NCBI RefSeq assembly: GCF_001678475.1
Contig: NZ_JTJR01000011.1
Span: forward strand, 95,835-159,834
From: Gallibacterium genomosp. 3
GTDB taxonomy: Bacteria; Pseudomonadota; Gammaproteobacteria; Enterobacterales; Pasteurellaceae
Direction of reading: 5' to 3'
DNA: 64,000 bases
In this document: positions 1 to 9,742 of the stretch, piece after piece
Numbering within the stretch: the stretch's first letter is position 1
Layout of the letters: each line of letters opens with the position of its first letter
Notes under the pieces: model-generated
The model's input: only the letters and a program-made list of their open reading frames with translations
Database searches by the model: none
Told to the model about the DNA's origin: nothing
Made by a program: the position numbers and the translations under genes

Positions 1-773
<773 letters not shown>

Positions 774-811
774 TTGCTCCTAAGGCAAATCACTCGCTAA
801 GGAGATAAATA

Positions 812-1237
812 ATGGCAACTTTTAATTTAACTGTTGTAAGTGCGGAACAAAAAATATTTTCAGGTGTTGTTGAAAGTATTCAAGTAACAGGGAGCGAAGG
901 GGAATTAGGAATTCTCGCGGGTCATACTCCATTGTTAACTTCAATTAAGCCGGGTATTGTAAAAATTATGCAACAAGGCAAAGAAGAAGTTATCTATGTG
1001 TCTGGTGGTTTCCTTGAAGTTCAACCTGGAAATGTGATTGTATTGGCGGATACTGCTATTCGAGGAGAAGATCTTGATAAAGAACGTATCCTTGCAGCGA
1101 AACGTCGTGCAGAAGAAAATATTCGCAGTTCGCATAAAGATGGTAATTATGAGCTTATGGCTTCTAAACTATCGAGAGAACTTGCAAAATTACGTGCTTA
1201 TGAATTAACAGAAAAAGCAGTGAAAAATAAACGCTAG
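812..1237 (+). CDS. atpC: ATP synthase F1 subunit epsilon
   Basis: Epsilon subunit (141 residues) of the F1 central stalk, which couples rotation to catalysis and can inhibit ATP hydrolysis. It opens [18 protein letters not shown] and contains [22 protein letters not shown], the N-terminal beta-sandwich signature, followed by a helical hairpin rich in Glu, Lys and Arg. Length is normal for proteobacteria. A ribosome site (AAGGAGAT) lies just before the ATG. It is the last gene of the atp operon and is followed by a strong intrinsic terminator. Confidence 0.97.
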   Translation: MATFNLTVVSAEQKIFSGVVESIQVTGSEGELGILAGHTPLLTSIKPGIVKIMQQGKEEVIYVSGGFLEVQPGNVIVLADTAIRGEDLDKERILAAKRRAEENIRSSHKDGNYELMASKLSRELAKLRAYELTEKAVKNKR

Positions 1238-1256
1238 GTTTAGATATTAGCTTCAA

Positions 1257-1292
1257 GAAAAGCCAGTTATGTAAATACATAACTGGCTTTTT
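1257..1292 (+). terminator. Rho-independent terminator of the atp operon
   Basis: A perfect 13-bp stem (arms 1261-1273 and 1276-1288, AGCCAGTTATGTA and its complement) with a minimal AA loop, followed by TTTTTATT. It lies 20 nt after atpC and ends the operon. Confidence 0.9.
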
Positions 1293-1357
1293 ATTATACA
1301 AATTGTACAAAAATCTTACCAAAAGAGCTGAAAATAATTCTCATTAATTGTAACTTA

Positions 1358-1371
1358 TTGATTTATATCAT
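1358..1371. promoter_or_regulatory. FNR-type site upstream of the dms operon
   Basis: TTGATTTATATCAT matches the FNR consensus TTGAT-N4-ATCAA at nine of ten specified bases. It lies about 115 nt before dmsA in the 247-nt gap after atpC. FNR activation of dmsABC under anaerobiosis is established in E. coli and H. influenzae relatives; operation here is inferred from the match and its position. Confidence 0.7.
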
Positions 1372-1484
1372 ATTTGTTACGCTATTTTCTCTTATATAAA
1401 AACTAACTCTATATAATTACCTCGTTGTAAGTATAAAAATAAGTTTAATTTTATTAAGCATATTTTATAAATAATGGAGTTTAT

Positions 1485-3920
1485 ATGGAGAAGTCGATTA
1501 TCAATCCTACTGTTAACAGACGGAGTTTTCTTAAAGCTTCATCTGGGGTTGCAGCAGCGTTAGCCGCAACAGAACTCACTTTGCCTTTTAGCGCAGTTGC
1601 AGCGGATCAAAAAACAGCTGAAACCAGTAAAAATGAAGAAAAAATCGTTTGGAGTGCATGTACAGTAAACTGTGGTAGCCGTTGTGCGTTAAGAATGCAT
1701 GTTAAAGACGATAAGATTACATATGTTGAAACAGATAACACAGGAACAGAAACCTATAATCTTGATCATCAAGTAAGGGCTTGTTTGCGTGGGCGCTCAA
1801 TGCGTCGTCGTGTATATAATCCAGATCGTTTGAAATATCCAATGAAACGTGTTGGTAAACGTGGTGAAGGTAAATTTAAACGAATTAGTTGGGATGAAGC
1901 GTTAACTGAAATAGCACAATCATTACAAAAGAATATTCAACAATATGGTAATGAGTCTATTTATCTTAATTATGGTACAGGAACATTAGGTGGAACAGTA
2001 ACAAAATCTTGGCCACCAGGATCTACTCTTGTTGCACGGTTAATGAATTGTATTGGTGGCTATTTAAATCATTACGGTGATTATAGTACAGCACAAATTA
2101 CTGTTGGTTTAGATTATACCTATGGTGGTGGTTGGGCTTATGGGAATGGTATTGCAGATGTTGAAAATACCAAACTTATCGTACTATTTGGTAATAACCC
2201 AGCTGAAACCAGAATGAGCGGTGGTGGCTTAACTTATAGTATTCAACAAGCAAAAGAAAAATTGAATGCCAGAATGATCATTATTGATCCTCGCTATAAC
2301 GATACTGGTGTAGGTCGTGAAGATGAATGGATCCCGATTCGTCCAGGTACAGATGCAGCTTTAGTGTCTGCGTTAGCCTATGTGATGATTACAGAAGATT
2401 TAGTTGATCAGGCTTTCTTAGATAAATATTGTGTTGGTTATGATGAGAAAACCTTACCCGCATCGGCACCAAAAAATGGGCATTATAAAGCGTATATCTT
2501 AGGTCAAGGCGAAGATGGTTTTGCGAAAACGCCTGAATGGGCATCTAAAATTACCGGTATCCCAGCGACTCGTATTATCAAGTTAGCAAGAGAAATTGCA
2601 CAAACTAAGCCTGCTTTTATCACACAAGGATGGGGACCGCAACGTCGTAGTAATGGGGAATTAATTTCTCGTGCGATTGCGATGTTACCAATTTTAACAG
2701 GAAATGTTGGTATTAATGGAGGTAATACTGGGGCTAGAGAAAGTGCTTATAGTATTCCGTTTGTGCGGATGCCAACCTTAACTAATCCAGTTGAAGCAAG
2801 TATTCCAATGTTCTTATGGACAGATGCGATTGTTCGTGGTCCAGAAATGACAGCAACTGCAGATGGGATTCGTGGTGTAGAAAAATTAAAAGCACCGATT
2901 AAATTTATTTGGAACTATGCGAGTAACTGTTTGATTAACCAACATGCAGAGATCAATCGTACTCATGATATTTTGCAAGATGAATCGAAATGCGAAATGA
3001 TCGTAACTATCGATAACCATATGACATCAACAGCAAAATATAGCGATATTTTATTGCCTGACTGCACCACATCAGAACAAATGGATTTCTGTTTAGATGC
3101 TTTCGTTTCAAATATGGCATATATCATTTTTGCTGACCAAGCGGTTAAACCACCGTTTGAATGTAAAAATATTTATGACATGATGTCAGCACTAGCAGAA
3201 AAACTAGGGGTTAAGGAACAATTTACCGAAGGACGTACACAAGAAGAATGGTTACGTCACCTCTATGAACAATCTAGAGCTAATTTACCAGAATTACCAA
3301 CCTTTGAAGAATTTAGAAAACAAGGTATTTTCAAAAAAGTTGATCCAAAAGGATTCTATGTTGCTTACAAAGAATTCCGTGAAGATCCAGAAAAAAATCC
3401 ACTACAAACACCATCAGGAAAAATTGAAATCTATTCTGAACGTTTAGCAGAAATTGCGAAAACCTGGGAATTAGATAAAGATGAAGTGATTCATCCATTA
3501 CCAATCCATGTTGATAGCTTTGAACATTATGGTGATCCATTAATGGAGAAATATCCATTACAACTTAGTGGTTTCCATTACAAAGCGCGTACTCACTCAA
3601 CTTACGGTAATGTGGATGTGATTAAAGAAGCAAATCCGCAAGAAATGTGGATTAATCCAATTGATGCTGAACCACGAGGAATTAAAAATGGTGATCTAAT
3701 TCGCGTATTTAATGATCGTGGTGAAGTTCAAATCCATGCCAAAGTTACACCAAGAATTATTCCGGGGGTTGTTGCTTTAGGAGAAGGAGCTTGGTACGCA
3801 CCAGATAGCAATCGTGTTGATCATTCTGGTTGTATCAATGTTTTGACGACTCAAAGACCATCACCATTGGCAAAAGGAAATCCACAACATTCTAATTTAG
3901 TACAAGTTGAGAAAGCCTAA
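1485..3920 (+). CDS. dmsA: Anaerobic DMSO reductase, molybdopterin catalytic subunit
   Basis: Periplasm-facing catalytic subunit (811 residues) that reduces dimethyl sulfoxide and related S- and N-oxides as anaerobic electron acceptors. A twin-arginine signal is visible (NRRSFLKASSG, residues 11-21, then a hydrophobic stretch ending near AVAA). The [4Fe-4S] cysteines are C59, C63, C67 and C100. The molybdenum-ligating serine is S201 in the YGDYS motif, so this is the Ser-type (DMSO reductase) rather than the Sec/Cys formate dehydrogenase type. The protein aligns nearly end to end with E. coli DmsA (814 residues), including LNYGTGTLGG and the C-terminal TTQRPSPLAKG. It is first in the dmsABCD-napF-like operon, behind an FNR-type site. 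Confidence 0.96.
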   Translation: MEKSIINPTVNRRSFLKASSGVAAALAATELTLPFSAVAADQKTAETSKNEEKIVWSACTVNCGSRCALRMHVKDDKITYVETDNTGTETYNLDHQVRACLRGRSMRRRVYNPDRLKYPMKRVGKRGEGKFKRISWDEALTEIAQSLQKNIQQYGNESIYLNYGTGTLGGTVTKSWPPGSTLVARLMNCIGGYLNHYGDYSTAQITVGLDYTYGGGWAYGNGIADVENTKLIVLFGNNPAETRMSGGGLTYSIQQAKEKLNARMIIIDPRYNDTGVGREDEWIPIRPGTDAALVSALAYVMITEDLVDQAFLDKYCVGYDEKTLPASAPKNGHYKAYILGQGEDGFAKTPEWASKITGIPATRIIKLAREIAQTKPAFITQGWGPQRRSNGELISRAIAMLPILTGNVGINGGNTGARESAYSIPFVRMPTLTNPVEASIPMFLWTDAIVRGPEMTATADGIRGVEKLKAPIKFIWNYASNCLINQHAEINRTHDILQDESKCEMIVTIDNHMTSTAKYSDILLPDCTTSEQMDFCLDAFVSNMAYIIFADQAVKPPFECKNIYDMMSALAEKLGVKEQFTEGRTQEEWLRHLYEQSRANLPELPTFEEFRKQGIFKKVDPKGFYVAYKEFREDPEKNPLQTPSGKIEIYSERLAEIAKTWELDKDEVIHPLPIHVDSFEHYGDPLMEKYPLQLSGFHYKARTHSTYGNVDVIKEANPQEMWINPIDAEPRGIKNGDLIRVFNDRGEVQIHAKVTPRIIPGVVALGEGAWYAPDSNRVDHSGCINVLTTQRPSPLAKGNPQHSNLVQVEKA

Positions 3921-3930
3921 GGAGTAATTT

Positions 3931-4548
3931 ATGGAACAATATGGATTTTATTTTGATTCAGAACGTTGTACAGGCTGTAAAACTTGCGAGTTAGCTTGTA
4001 AAGATTACAAAGACCTTGGTACAGACGTTAATTTCCGCCGTATTTATGAATATGCTGGAGGAAACTGGAATGTACAGCCAGATGGCACATTCCAACAAGA
4101 TGTTTTTGCTTATTATCTCTCTATCTCTTGTAATCATTGCGAAAATCCTGCATGTACAAAAGTTTGTCCAACAGGGGCAATGCACAAAAATGAAGATGGT
4201 TTTGTGATTGTAAATGAAGAGATTTGCATTGGTTGCCGTTATTGCCATATGGCGTGTCCATATGATGCACCGCAATATGATGCGAAAAAAGGACATATGA
4301 CGAAATGTGATGGTTGTTACTCACGGGTAAAAGCGGAGCAAAAACCAATTTGTGTTGAAGCTTGTCCATTAAGAGCTTTAGATTTTGCACCAATCAAAGA
4401 GTTACGTGAAAAATATGGTGAAGAAGCTTCGATTGCACCTTTACCACCAGCAGAATTTACGCAGCCAAACTTGGTGGTAAAACCAAATAAAAATGCTCGT
4501 CCGAGCGGTGATACAACTGGTTTCCTAGCAAATCCAAGAGAGGTGTAA
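3931..4548 (+). CDS. dmsB: DMSO reductase iron-sulfur subunit
   Basis: Electron-transfer subunit (205 residues) carrying electrons from the DmsC quinol site to the DmsA molybdenum centre. Four ferredoxin-type clusters of Cys are visible: CTGCKTCELAC (from residue 14), CNHCENPACTKVCP, CIGCRYCHMACP and CDGCYSRV...CVEACP. Length equals that of E. coli DmsB. No signal peptide is present, as expected for a partner exported bound to the Tat substrate DmsA. The start ATG is preceded by AAGGAG, 10 nt after dmsA. Confidence 0.96.
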   Translation: MEQYGFYFDSERCTGCKTCELACKDYKDLGTDVNFRRIYEYAGGNWNVQPDGTFQQDVFAYYLSISCNHCENPACTKVCPTGAMHKNEDGFVIVNEEICIGCRYCHMACPYDAPQYDAKKGHMTKCDGCYSRVKAEQKPICVEACPLRALDFAPIKELREKYGEEASIAPLPPAEFTQPNLVVKPNKNARPSGDTTGFLANPREV

Positions 4549-4549
4549 G

Positions 4550-5371
4550 ATGAATGCAGGATTACATGAATTACCATTAGTCTTTTTTACAGTATTAGCT
4601 CAAGCAGCAGTAGGATCGTTGTGGGTTTTTGCTTATGTTTTGTTTCAAAAAGATGCAGAAGCTAAACAAAGCTATATCCATAAATTGATGTTGTTACCAT
4701 TAGTTTTACTTGGTATTGGTTTTATTGCTTCTATTCTCCATTTAGGATCACCTATGCGCGCATTTAATTCGTTAAATCGTATTGGTGAATCTATGCTTAG
4801 TAATGAAATTGCAAGTGGAGCAATCTTTTTTGCTGTTGCAGGTTTGTATTGGTTAATTGCGATTACTGGCAAAATGTCAGTAGGATTAGGACGAATTTGG
4901 CTAATTGTGATGGCGTTGTGTGGTGCTGTCTTTATGTACATGATGAATAATGTTTATCATATTAGCACTGTACCAACATGGGATAACGCAATAACATCTT
5001 GGCAATTTTATTTAACCGTTGTGTTAATAGGTTGTGCGTTAGGTTATACCTTATTGCATCAAGTCACCTCATTATGTGGCTTACGCTGGCTATTTGGCTT
5101 AGCGTTAGTAGCGAGTGTGGCTGTGGTGATTTATCAAGGTTTCTCTTTATCAGGAATCGAAAGTTCTGTTCAACAAGCGGTCGCTTTAGTGCCTGATTAT
5201 GCTTGGGTAAGTATTATCCATTTATTTTGTTTAGTGTTAGCAAATATTTTGTTATGTAAAAGTCACTATCAGGCTGGCTTAGTTTTAGCAGTGATGTTAG
5301 TATTCGGTGGTGAAGTTTTAGGAAGAATTTTATTCTACGGTTTACACATGACTGTTGGCATGGCAGTTTAA
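4550..5371 (+). CDS. dmsC: DMSO reductase membrane anchor subunit
   Basis: Integral membrane subunit (273 residues, about eight hydrophobic segments) that anchors DmsAB and oxidises menaquinol. It starts one base after the dmsB stop, with an AGAGGTG ribosome site inside the end of dmsB. The N-terminus NAGLHELPLVFFTVLAQAAVG matches DmsC of enterobacteria and Haemophilus, and the conserved ILHLGSPMRAFNSL segment follows the second hydrophobic stretch. It is slightly shorter than E. coli DmsC (287). Confidence 0.94.
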   Translation: MNAGLHELPLVFFTVLAQAAVGSLWVFAYVLFQKDAEAKQSYIHKLMLLPLVLLGIGFIASILHLGSPMRAFNSLNRIGESMLSNEIASGAIFFAVAGLYWLIAITGKMSVGLGRIWLIVMALCGAVFMYMMNNVYHISTVPTWDNAITSWQFYLTVVLIGCALGYTLLHQVTSLCGLRWLFGLALVASVAVVIYQGFSLSGIESSVQQAVALVPDYAWVSIIHLFCLVLANILLCKSHYQAGLVLAVMLVFGGEVLGRILFYGLHMTVGMAV

Positions 5372-5381
5372 TCATAACCCA

Positions 5382-5412
5382 ACACTGTACTTGTAATAAC
5401 CAAGTACAGTGT
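5382..5412 (+). other. Intra-operon stem-loop between dmsC and dmsD
   Basis: Perfect 12-bp inverted repeat, arms ACACTGTACTTG (5382-5393) and its complement (5401-5412), loop TAATAAC. The following bases (ATCTTTTA) are only weakly T-rich, so it may act as a partial terminator or mRNA-processing/stability element that lowers expression of the chaperone and ferredoxin relative to dmsABC. The dmsD ribosome site begins only 8 nt after it. Confidence 0.6.
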
Positions 5413-5432
5413 ATCTTTTAAGGAGAGGGCAC

Positions 5433-6044
5433 ATGGAACAAGAACAGGATGCATTTTTGACTTGGGTATCAATGAGTGGTGGTTTTTTAGGATCACTTTT
5501 TTATTTTGAACCAACACATCCTAAAGCATCAGGTTTAGTTGATGCAATTAAACAAATTAATTGGCAGCAAGATTGGCGCCCTATCATTAAACCAGATTTC
5601 AAAATTAAGAACCTATTAACACAAACCAAAGACATTTCTGAACAATTTCAACGACAATTTATTGGCCCAAATGCGCTGCCTGCGCCACCTTGGGGTTCAG
5701 TTTATTTAGATAAAGAAGCGGTCATTTTTGGTGATTCTCTACTGCAATTACGTGATTTTATGCGTAAATATGGGATCAAAGCGGAACTTAATGAAAATGT
5801 TCCAGAAGATCATATTGGCTTAATGTTGATGTTTGCTGCCTATATTGCAGATACTAGACCAGATATTTTACCGGAATATTTATCTAAACATCTGTTCTCT
5901 TGGGTATGGCGTTATTTGGAATTATTGTCAGAACAACAAGATTCACCTTTTTATCAAGGTCTTGCGTTAGTGACGAAGCAAACGCTCGAACTATGGGAAG
6001 AAGAGTTAGGCATTGTACCTGCGAATGTGCCATTGTATTTTTAA
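5433..6044 (+). CDS. dmsD: Twin-arginine leader-binding chaperone for DmsA
   Basis: TorD/DmsD-family cytoplasmic chaperone (203 residues) that binds the Tat leader of DmsA and holds it until the cofactor is inserted. Family motifs seen are FIGPNALPAPPWGSVYLD and the NVPEDHIGLML stretch corresponding to the E(P/x)DH signature. Length equals that of E. coli DmsD (204). I chose the ATG at 5433 because AGGAGAGG precedes it; an in-frame GTG at 5409 would start inside the upstream hairpin. It follows dmsC in the same operon and is 3 nt from the ferredoxin gene. Confidence 0.92.
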   Translation: MEQEQDAFLTWVSMSGGFLGSLFYFEPTHPKASGLVDAIKQINWQQDWRPIIKPDFKIKNLLTQTKDISEQFQRQFIGPNALPAPPWGSVYLDKEAVIFGDSLLQLRDFMRKYGIKAELNENVPEDHIGLMLMFAAYIADTRPDILPEYLSKHLFSWVWRYLELLSEQQDSPFYQGLALVTKQTLELWEEELGIVPANVPLYF

Positions 6045-6047
6045 TAA

Positions 6048-6587
6048 ATGGAAAAAGACGAACGTTATTACTCTGCGTATTTAGCGCATAATCAGATTTC
6101 TCGCCGAGGATTATTACGTAGTCTTTTTACTGCACCGCAACCACAACATATATCTGAGAAAAGACAAGCGAATAGACCGCCTTTTGCTGCGAAAGAGAGT
6201 CTATTTCTTGCTGTGTGTACTGGTTGTGGTGAGTGTGTAAAAGCTTGTCCTTATGGTCTGATTGAACTGCAACAACATTATCCTGTGTTGGATTTACAAT
6301 TTTCCGCATGTGATTTTTGTCAGGCTTGTGTCGAAGCTTGTCCTACCAAAGCCTTACATCCAGCATTTAAAGCTGATACGGAGTTACGACCTCAGTTTTT
6401 ATCCACTTGTGTTTATCAGCAAGGGCAACGTTGTACAACGTGTATTGATGTTTGCTCAACGCAGGCAATTCAATTTAATCCAGCAGAGCAGCTATTACAG
6501 TTAAATGCTGAACGTTGTAATGGATGTGGTGAATGTAAGATCGGTTGTTTTATGCAGGCGATTGAATTGGAGAATCAATTCACATAA
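6048..6587 (+). CDS. NapF-like polyferredoxin
   Basis: Cytoplasmic four-cluster ferredoxin-type protein (179 residues). After an N-terminal ISRRGLLRSLF segment, which in NapF proteins is not a cleaved Tat signal, it has CTGCGECVKACP, CDFCQACVEACP, CTTCIDVCSTQA and CNGCGECKIGC clusters. In the nap system NapF helps load Fe-S or Mo cofactors into NapA. Here the gene is last in the dms operon, so a comparable maturation role for DmsA, as in other Pasteurellaceae dms loci, is inferred. It starts 3 nt after dmsD without a strong separate ribosome site, suggesting coupling. Confidence 0.85.
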   Translation: MEKDERYYSAYLAHNQISRRGLLRSLFTAPQPQHISEKRQANRPPFAAKESLFLAVCTGCGECVKACPYGLIELQQHYPVLDLQFSACDFCQACVEACPTKALHPAFKADTELRPQFLSTCVYQQGQRCTTCIDVCSTQAIQFNPAEQLLQLNAERCNGCGECKIGCFMQAIELENQFT

Positions 6588-6602
6588 GAGAGATTAAGAT
6601 CT

Positions 6603-6640
6603 AAAAAATAAGGTGCATCCATGCACCTTATTTATTTTAT
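6603..6640. terminator. Bidirectional terminator between the dms operon and ttrA
   Basis: Perfect 13-bp stem (arms 6606-6618 and 6621-6633, AAATAAGGTGCAT and its complement) with a CC loop. It is A-rich on the left and T-rich on the right, so it works in either direction between the convergent NapF-like gene and ttrA. Confidence 0.85.
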
Positions 6641-6652
6641 GTGGGGTAAGAA

Positions 6653-9600
6653 TTAAATTTTGCGTAATTTTGCTGGTAAGCCTTGTCTTACCGCAGAACC
6701 ACAAACCCAATCCACCCATGGGGAAGTGATTTGTTTAGTATTATCTAATAAACCAAGATCATTAATATTAATGCCTTGTTGAATTTGCTTATTCCCTGCA
6801 ATCAACTTGCCATCAATCTCATAACTTGCAGCACCAAGCTGTTTATGACCATAACCGTGTTCAATCGCAATCGTACCCGGCATTACGCCATCAAGCACCA
6901 TTACTTGAACATTTGCTTTACCGCCCGGTGTTGCTAATTCCACTAAATCACCGTGAGTGAAACCAAATTTTGTTGCATCTTGACTATTCATAGCCACGAT
7001 ACCTGTCGGTTTAATACTATGCAATCTAAGTAATGGTGCAGTGATACTGCTCATTAAATTAGATTTAAATGAAATAAGTTCAAACGGCCACTCTTTCTTT
7101 GGATAACGACTTTCTACGGTGCTATTGTCAGAAAATTGCGGTGCAAAATATTTTGGACAACCATGATAGTGTTTACCATCGTGATGATGGCGTGCTTTTG
7201 CCACAATTGGATTCCAAATTTGTAAGCAGTTTTTCCATTTTGCAGCCATATTGTCACCATCCCAAGCACTGTTATATGGTGCGAAACGACCGCCTTTACA
7301 GAAGATAGTGGCTGCTTTTAAGACCTCTTCTTCTTTTAAGGTTTTGCTAAGTAACGGCATAATACGTTCTACCCCAGAAAGCAAACGATCTTCGGTAGAA
7401 GCATCATTGACAGGCTGTTTACCATCAAAGGCAATGTTTGCTGCGGCACGTAAGAAATAATCTTCGCTGCAATTTAATGGATAAGTTTGTTGCTGGTTAT
7501 CTGTAATCGCATTATCTCCAAAGCCCGGTAATCCCATTGCTTTAGCAACATGGATAATAAAACTTTCCATACAGATTGTTTCACCTTGAGCATTTTTTGC
7601 ATTGGCAGATTTAATTACTGGCCAACGAGCGGTACTGGTTTTAGTCGGTACGCCAGCCCAAGGCGTACTAAAGCCCCAGCTTTCAAAATTATGGGTATCT
7701 GGAACAATATAATCTGCTAGTGCTGTGGTTTCATTCATAAAAGCATCAATCGCAATAAATAACGGTAATACTTTCGGATCACGTAATTTTTCTTCTGCGA
7801 TATGATGGATACCGGTCATACCATATAAAGAGTTGGTCATATAGCTAATCCACGCTTTTAATGAATAAGGATAACCTTGTAATGCTGAAGTGATCATTTC
7901 TGACATTTGACCGCCGACAAATGGATACCAAGCCGCGCGTGCTGGATATGGTGAACCTTCAGCGGCACGACGTTTAAACTCACTTGAGTTTTCGTAAGCT
8001 TTCTTACTGCGTGCGAGATTGGTACCTTTTGGTTTTACCATATTTGGGAATGTAGCAAGGTTATAACGAGGACCTGGGGCAAAATCTTTAAATTTACCGC
8101 CACTAACACTCATACCACCTTTTTTATTCATATTCCCGATCATAACATTCAACAACAAGATAGCCCATGCAGTATAGAAGCCATTACTTTGCATTGTGCC
8201 ACCATGGGTGATTGCGGCAGCTTTATGACCATGAGAAGTAAATTTATCAGCAAGTGCAGTAATTGTTTTCACAGGCACGCCAGATAAAGCAGAGTACTCT
8301 TCAAGAGTATGTTCTAAGCAAGATTCTTTTAATAAAGTAAGAGAAGATTTCACTGCAACAGTGGAACCATCTTTTAACGTAATGGTTTCATCTACCCACA
8401 ATAAAGCTTTCGCAGAAGATTTTGCCGCAATAAATTGGTTATCTTCAGCGTTTTTCACAATATTGTAGTTTTCCAACACTTTGTCATCAGGGTTTGGTAC
8501 GATATCGAATAGATCTTGCTCAGTAATCGGTTGGCCGAAACGAGGATGTGTTGGATCGCTAACAAATAGATGTGTTGCATTACAATAGCTAGCAGCTCCC
8601 GCTTGTTGCATCGCAAATTCACTTGGTAAGGCAAGATAATCTGCATTGTAGCGTTCATTTTCAATAATCCAGCGCAACATAGCGAGAGCTAATGCGAGGT
8701 CGCCGCCCGGTAATACAGGTACCCATCGATTATTTTGTGTCGCATGAGTTGAAGTTAACTCTAAACGTGGGGAAACGACAACATAATCAAAATCCGATTC
8801 AGCACGTTTTTTCGCGAGTTGACGTGCTTGTCGTTTAAATGGGTTACCTGATTGGGCAGGCGATGTTCCCATAAATAGGATAAATTCACAATTATCCCAA
8901 TCTGGTTTTGCGTGAGCGTTGTTATTAAGGTCGTTCATTACCGCGCCTGAACCAGCACGATAAGATAAACCACAATAAGAACCATGAGAGGCAAAATTGA
9001 TAGTACCAAAACTGCCATTAGCAAAACGCTGTAATAAAGGTTGACGACCTTCTGGGCCAGCAAAGGTTACAAAAAGTTGGTTAGCTTTTGGTCCGAAATC
9101 TGGATTTTGTTGATCAACCGGTGTGGTTAAATCACGAATAGCTTTTAAGCCATCAATATGGCCTTCACCAAATAGATCACCGCCATTTACAACTTCTTCA
9201 ATGAGCTGTTCAAAACTAATAGTTTTCCATTTTCCTTCACCTCGTTTACCAACACGTTTAAGCGGTTGGGTAATACGATAAGGACTAGAAACACCCTCCA
9301 TAAATGCTGCACCACGAGCACAAGCTGTTGAGCGATTTTCTAAACCAGATTCACCGGCAACACTAAGTTCCGCTTGTTGTAACGAACTGTTATAGCTGAG
9401 ATATTCATCAGCAGAAAGAGGATGGTAAGGGTTGCCACTAATACGAATAACTTTATTCTGTTTGAGATCCACCCTTGCACGTAATCCACAAAGTGTCCAA
9501 CATCCCATACATTGCGTGTTACATACAATTTGATCGGCATTTGGAATAATTTTATCTTGAGTAACTTGATATTCTGGAGCGAGAGAGTTGCCATGTAAAT

Positions 9601-9742
9601 TATGTTGTGTTTTTTCGCCAGAAGTACCATTTAATACGCCATGAGCAATCTCTTTTACTTTTGGTGAATAACCAGCAACAAAGGTTGCTGCACCACCAAC
9701 AACTAAACCACCTTTTAGTAAATTACGACGTTTATTATCCAT
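6653..9742 (-). CDS. ttrA: Tetrathionate reductase catalytic subunit
   Basis: Large molybdopterin subunit (1029 residues; Salmonella TtrA about 1020) that reduces tetrathionate to thiosulfate in anaerobic respiration. The N-terminus has a twin-arginine signal (KRRNLLKGG, residues 4-12). The Fe-S cysteines C74, C78, C81 and C85 form CNTQCMGCWTLC, and the motifs GSYCGLSYR and PAQSGNPFKRQAR follow. The start overlaps the ttrC stop by 8 nt and is preceded by AAGGAG, so the operon order is ttrB-ttrC-ttrA as in Salmonella. Its neighbours TtrB, TtrC and the TtrSR sensor system make the assignment strong. Confidence 0.95.
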   Translation of the reverse strand: MDNKRRNLLKGGLVVGGAATFVAGYSPKVKEIAHGVLNGTSGEKTQHNLHGNSLAPEYQVTQDKIIPNADQIVCNTQCMGCWTLCGLRARVDLKQNKVIRISGNPYHPLSADEYLSYNSSLQQAELSVAGESGLENRSTACARGAAFMEGVSSPYRITQPLKRVGKRGEGKWKTISFEQLIEEVVNGGDLFGEGHIDGLKAIRDLTTPVDQQNPDFGPKANQLFVTFAGPEGRQPLLQRFANGSFGTINFASHGSYCGLSYRAGSGAVMNDLNNNAHAKPDWDNCEFILFMGTSPAQSGNPFKRQARQLAKKRAESDFDYVVVSPRLELTSTHATQNNRWVPVLPGGDLALALAMLRWIIENERYNADYLALPSEFAMQQAGAASYCNATHLFVSDPTHPRFGQPITEQDLFDIVPNPDDKVLENYNIVKNAEDNQFIAAKSSAKALLWVDETITLKDGSTVAVKSSLTLLKESCLEHTLEEYSALSGVPVKTITALADKFTSHGHKAAAITHGGTMQSNGFYTAWAILLLNVMIGNMNKKGGMSVSGGKFKDFAPGPRYNLATFPNMVKPKGTNLARSKKAYENSSEFKRRAAEGSPYPARAAWYPFVGGQMSEMITSALQGYPYSLKAWISYMTNSLYGMTGIHHIAEEKLRDPKVLPLFIAIDAFMNETTALADYIVPDTHNFESWGFSTPWAGVPTKTSTARWPVIKSANAKNAQGETICMESFIIHVAKAMGLPGFGDNAITDNQQQTYPLNCSEDYFLRAAANIAFDGKQPVNDASTEDRLLSGVERIMPLLSKTLKEEEVLKAATIFCKGGRFAPYNSAWDGDNMAAKWKNCLQIWNPIVAKARHHHDGKHYHGCPKYFAPQFSDNSTVESRYPKKEWPFELISFKSNLMSSITAPLLRLHSIKPTGIVAMNSQDATKFGFTHGDLVELATPGGKANVQVMVLDGVMPGTIAIEHGYGHKQLGAASYEIDGKLIAGNKQIQQGININDLGLLDNTKQITSPWVDWVCGSAVRQGLPAKLRKI

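Noticed and set aside
1485..3920. Formate dehydrogenase or other selenoprotein, given selABC in the window
   Set aside because: The metal ligand is Ser in YGDYS, there is no in-frame TGA, and the neighbours are dmsBCD, so the protein is DmsA.
5409..5432. GTG start 24 nt upstream for dmsD
   Set aside because: It lies inside the 12-bp hairpin and lacks an SD, whereas ATG 5433 follows AGGAGAGG and gives the normal DmsD length.
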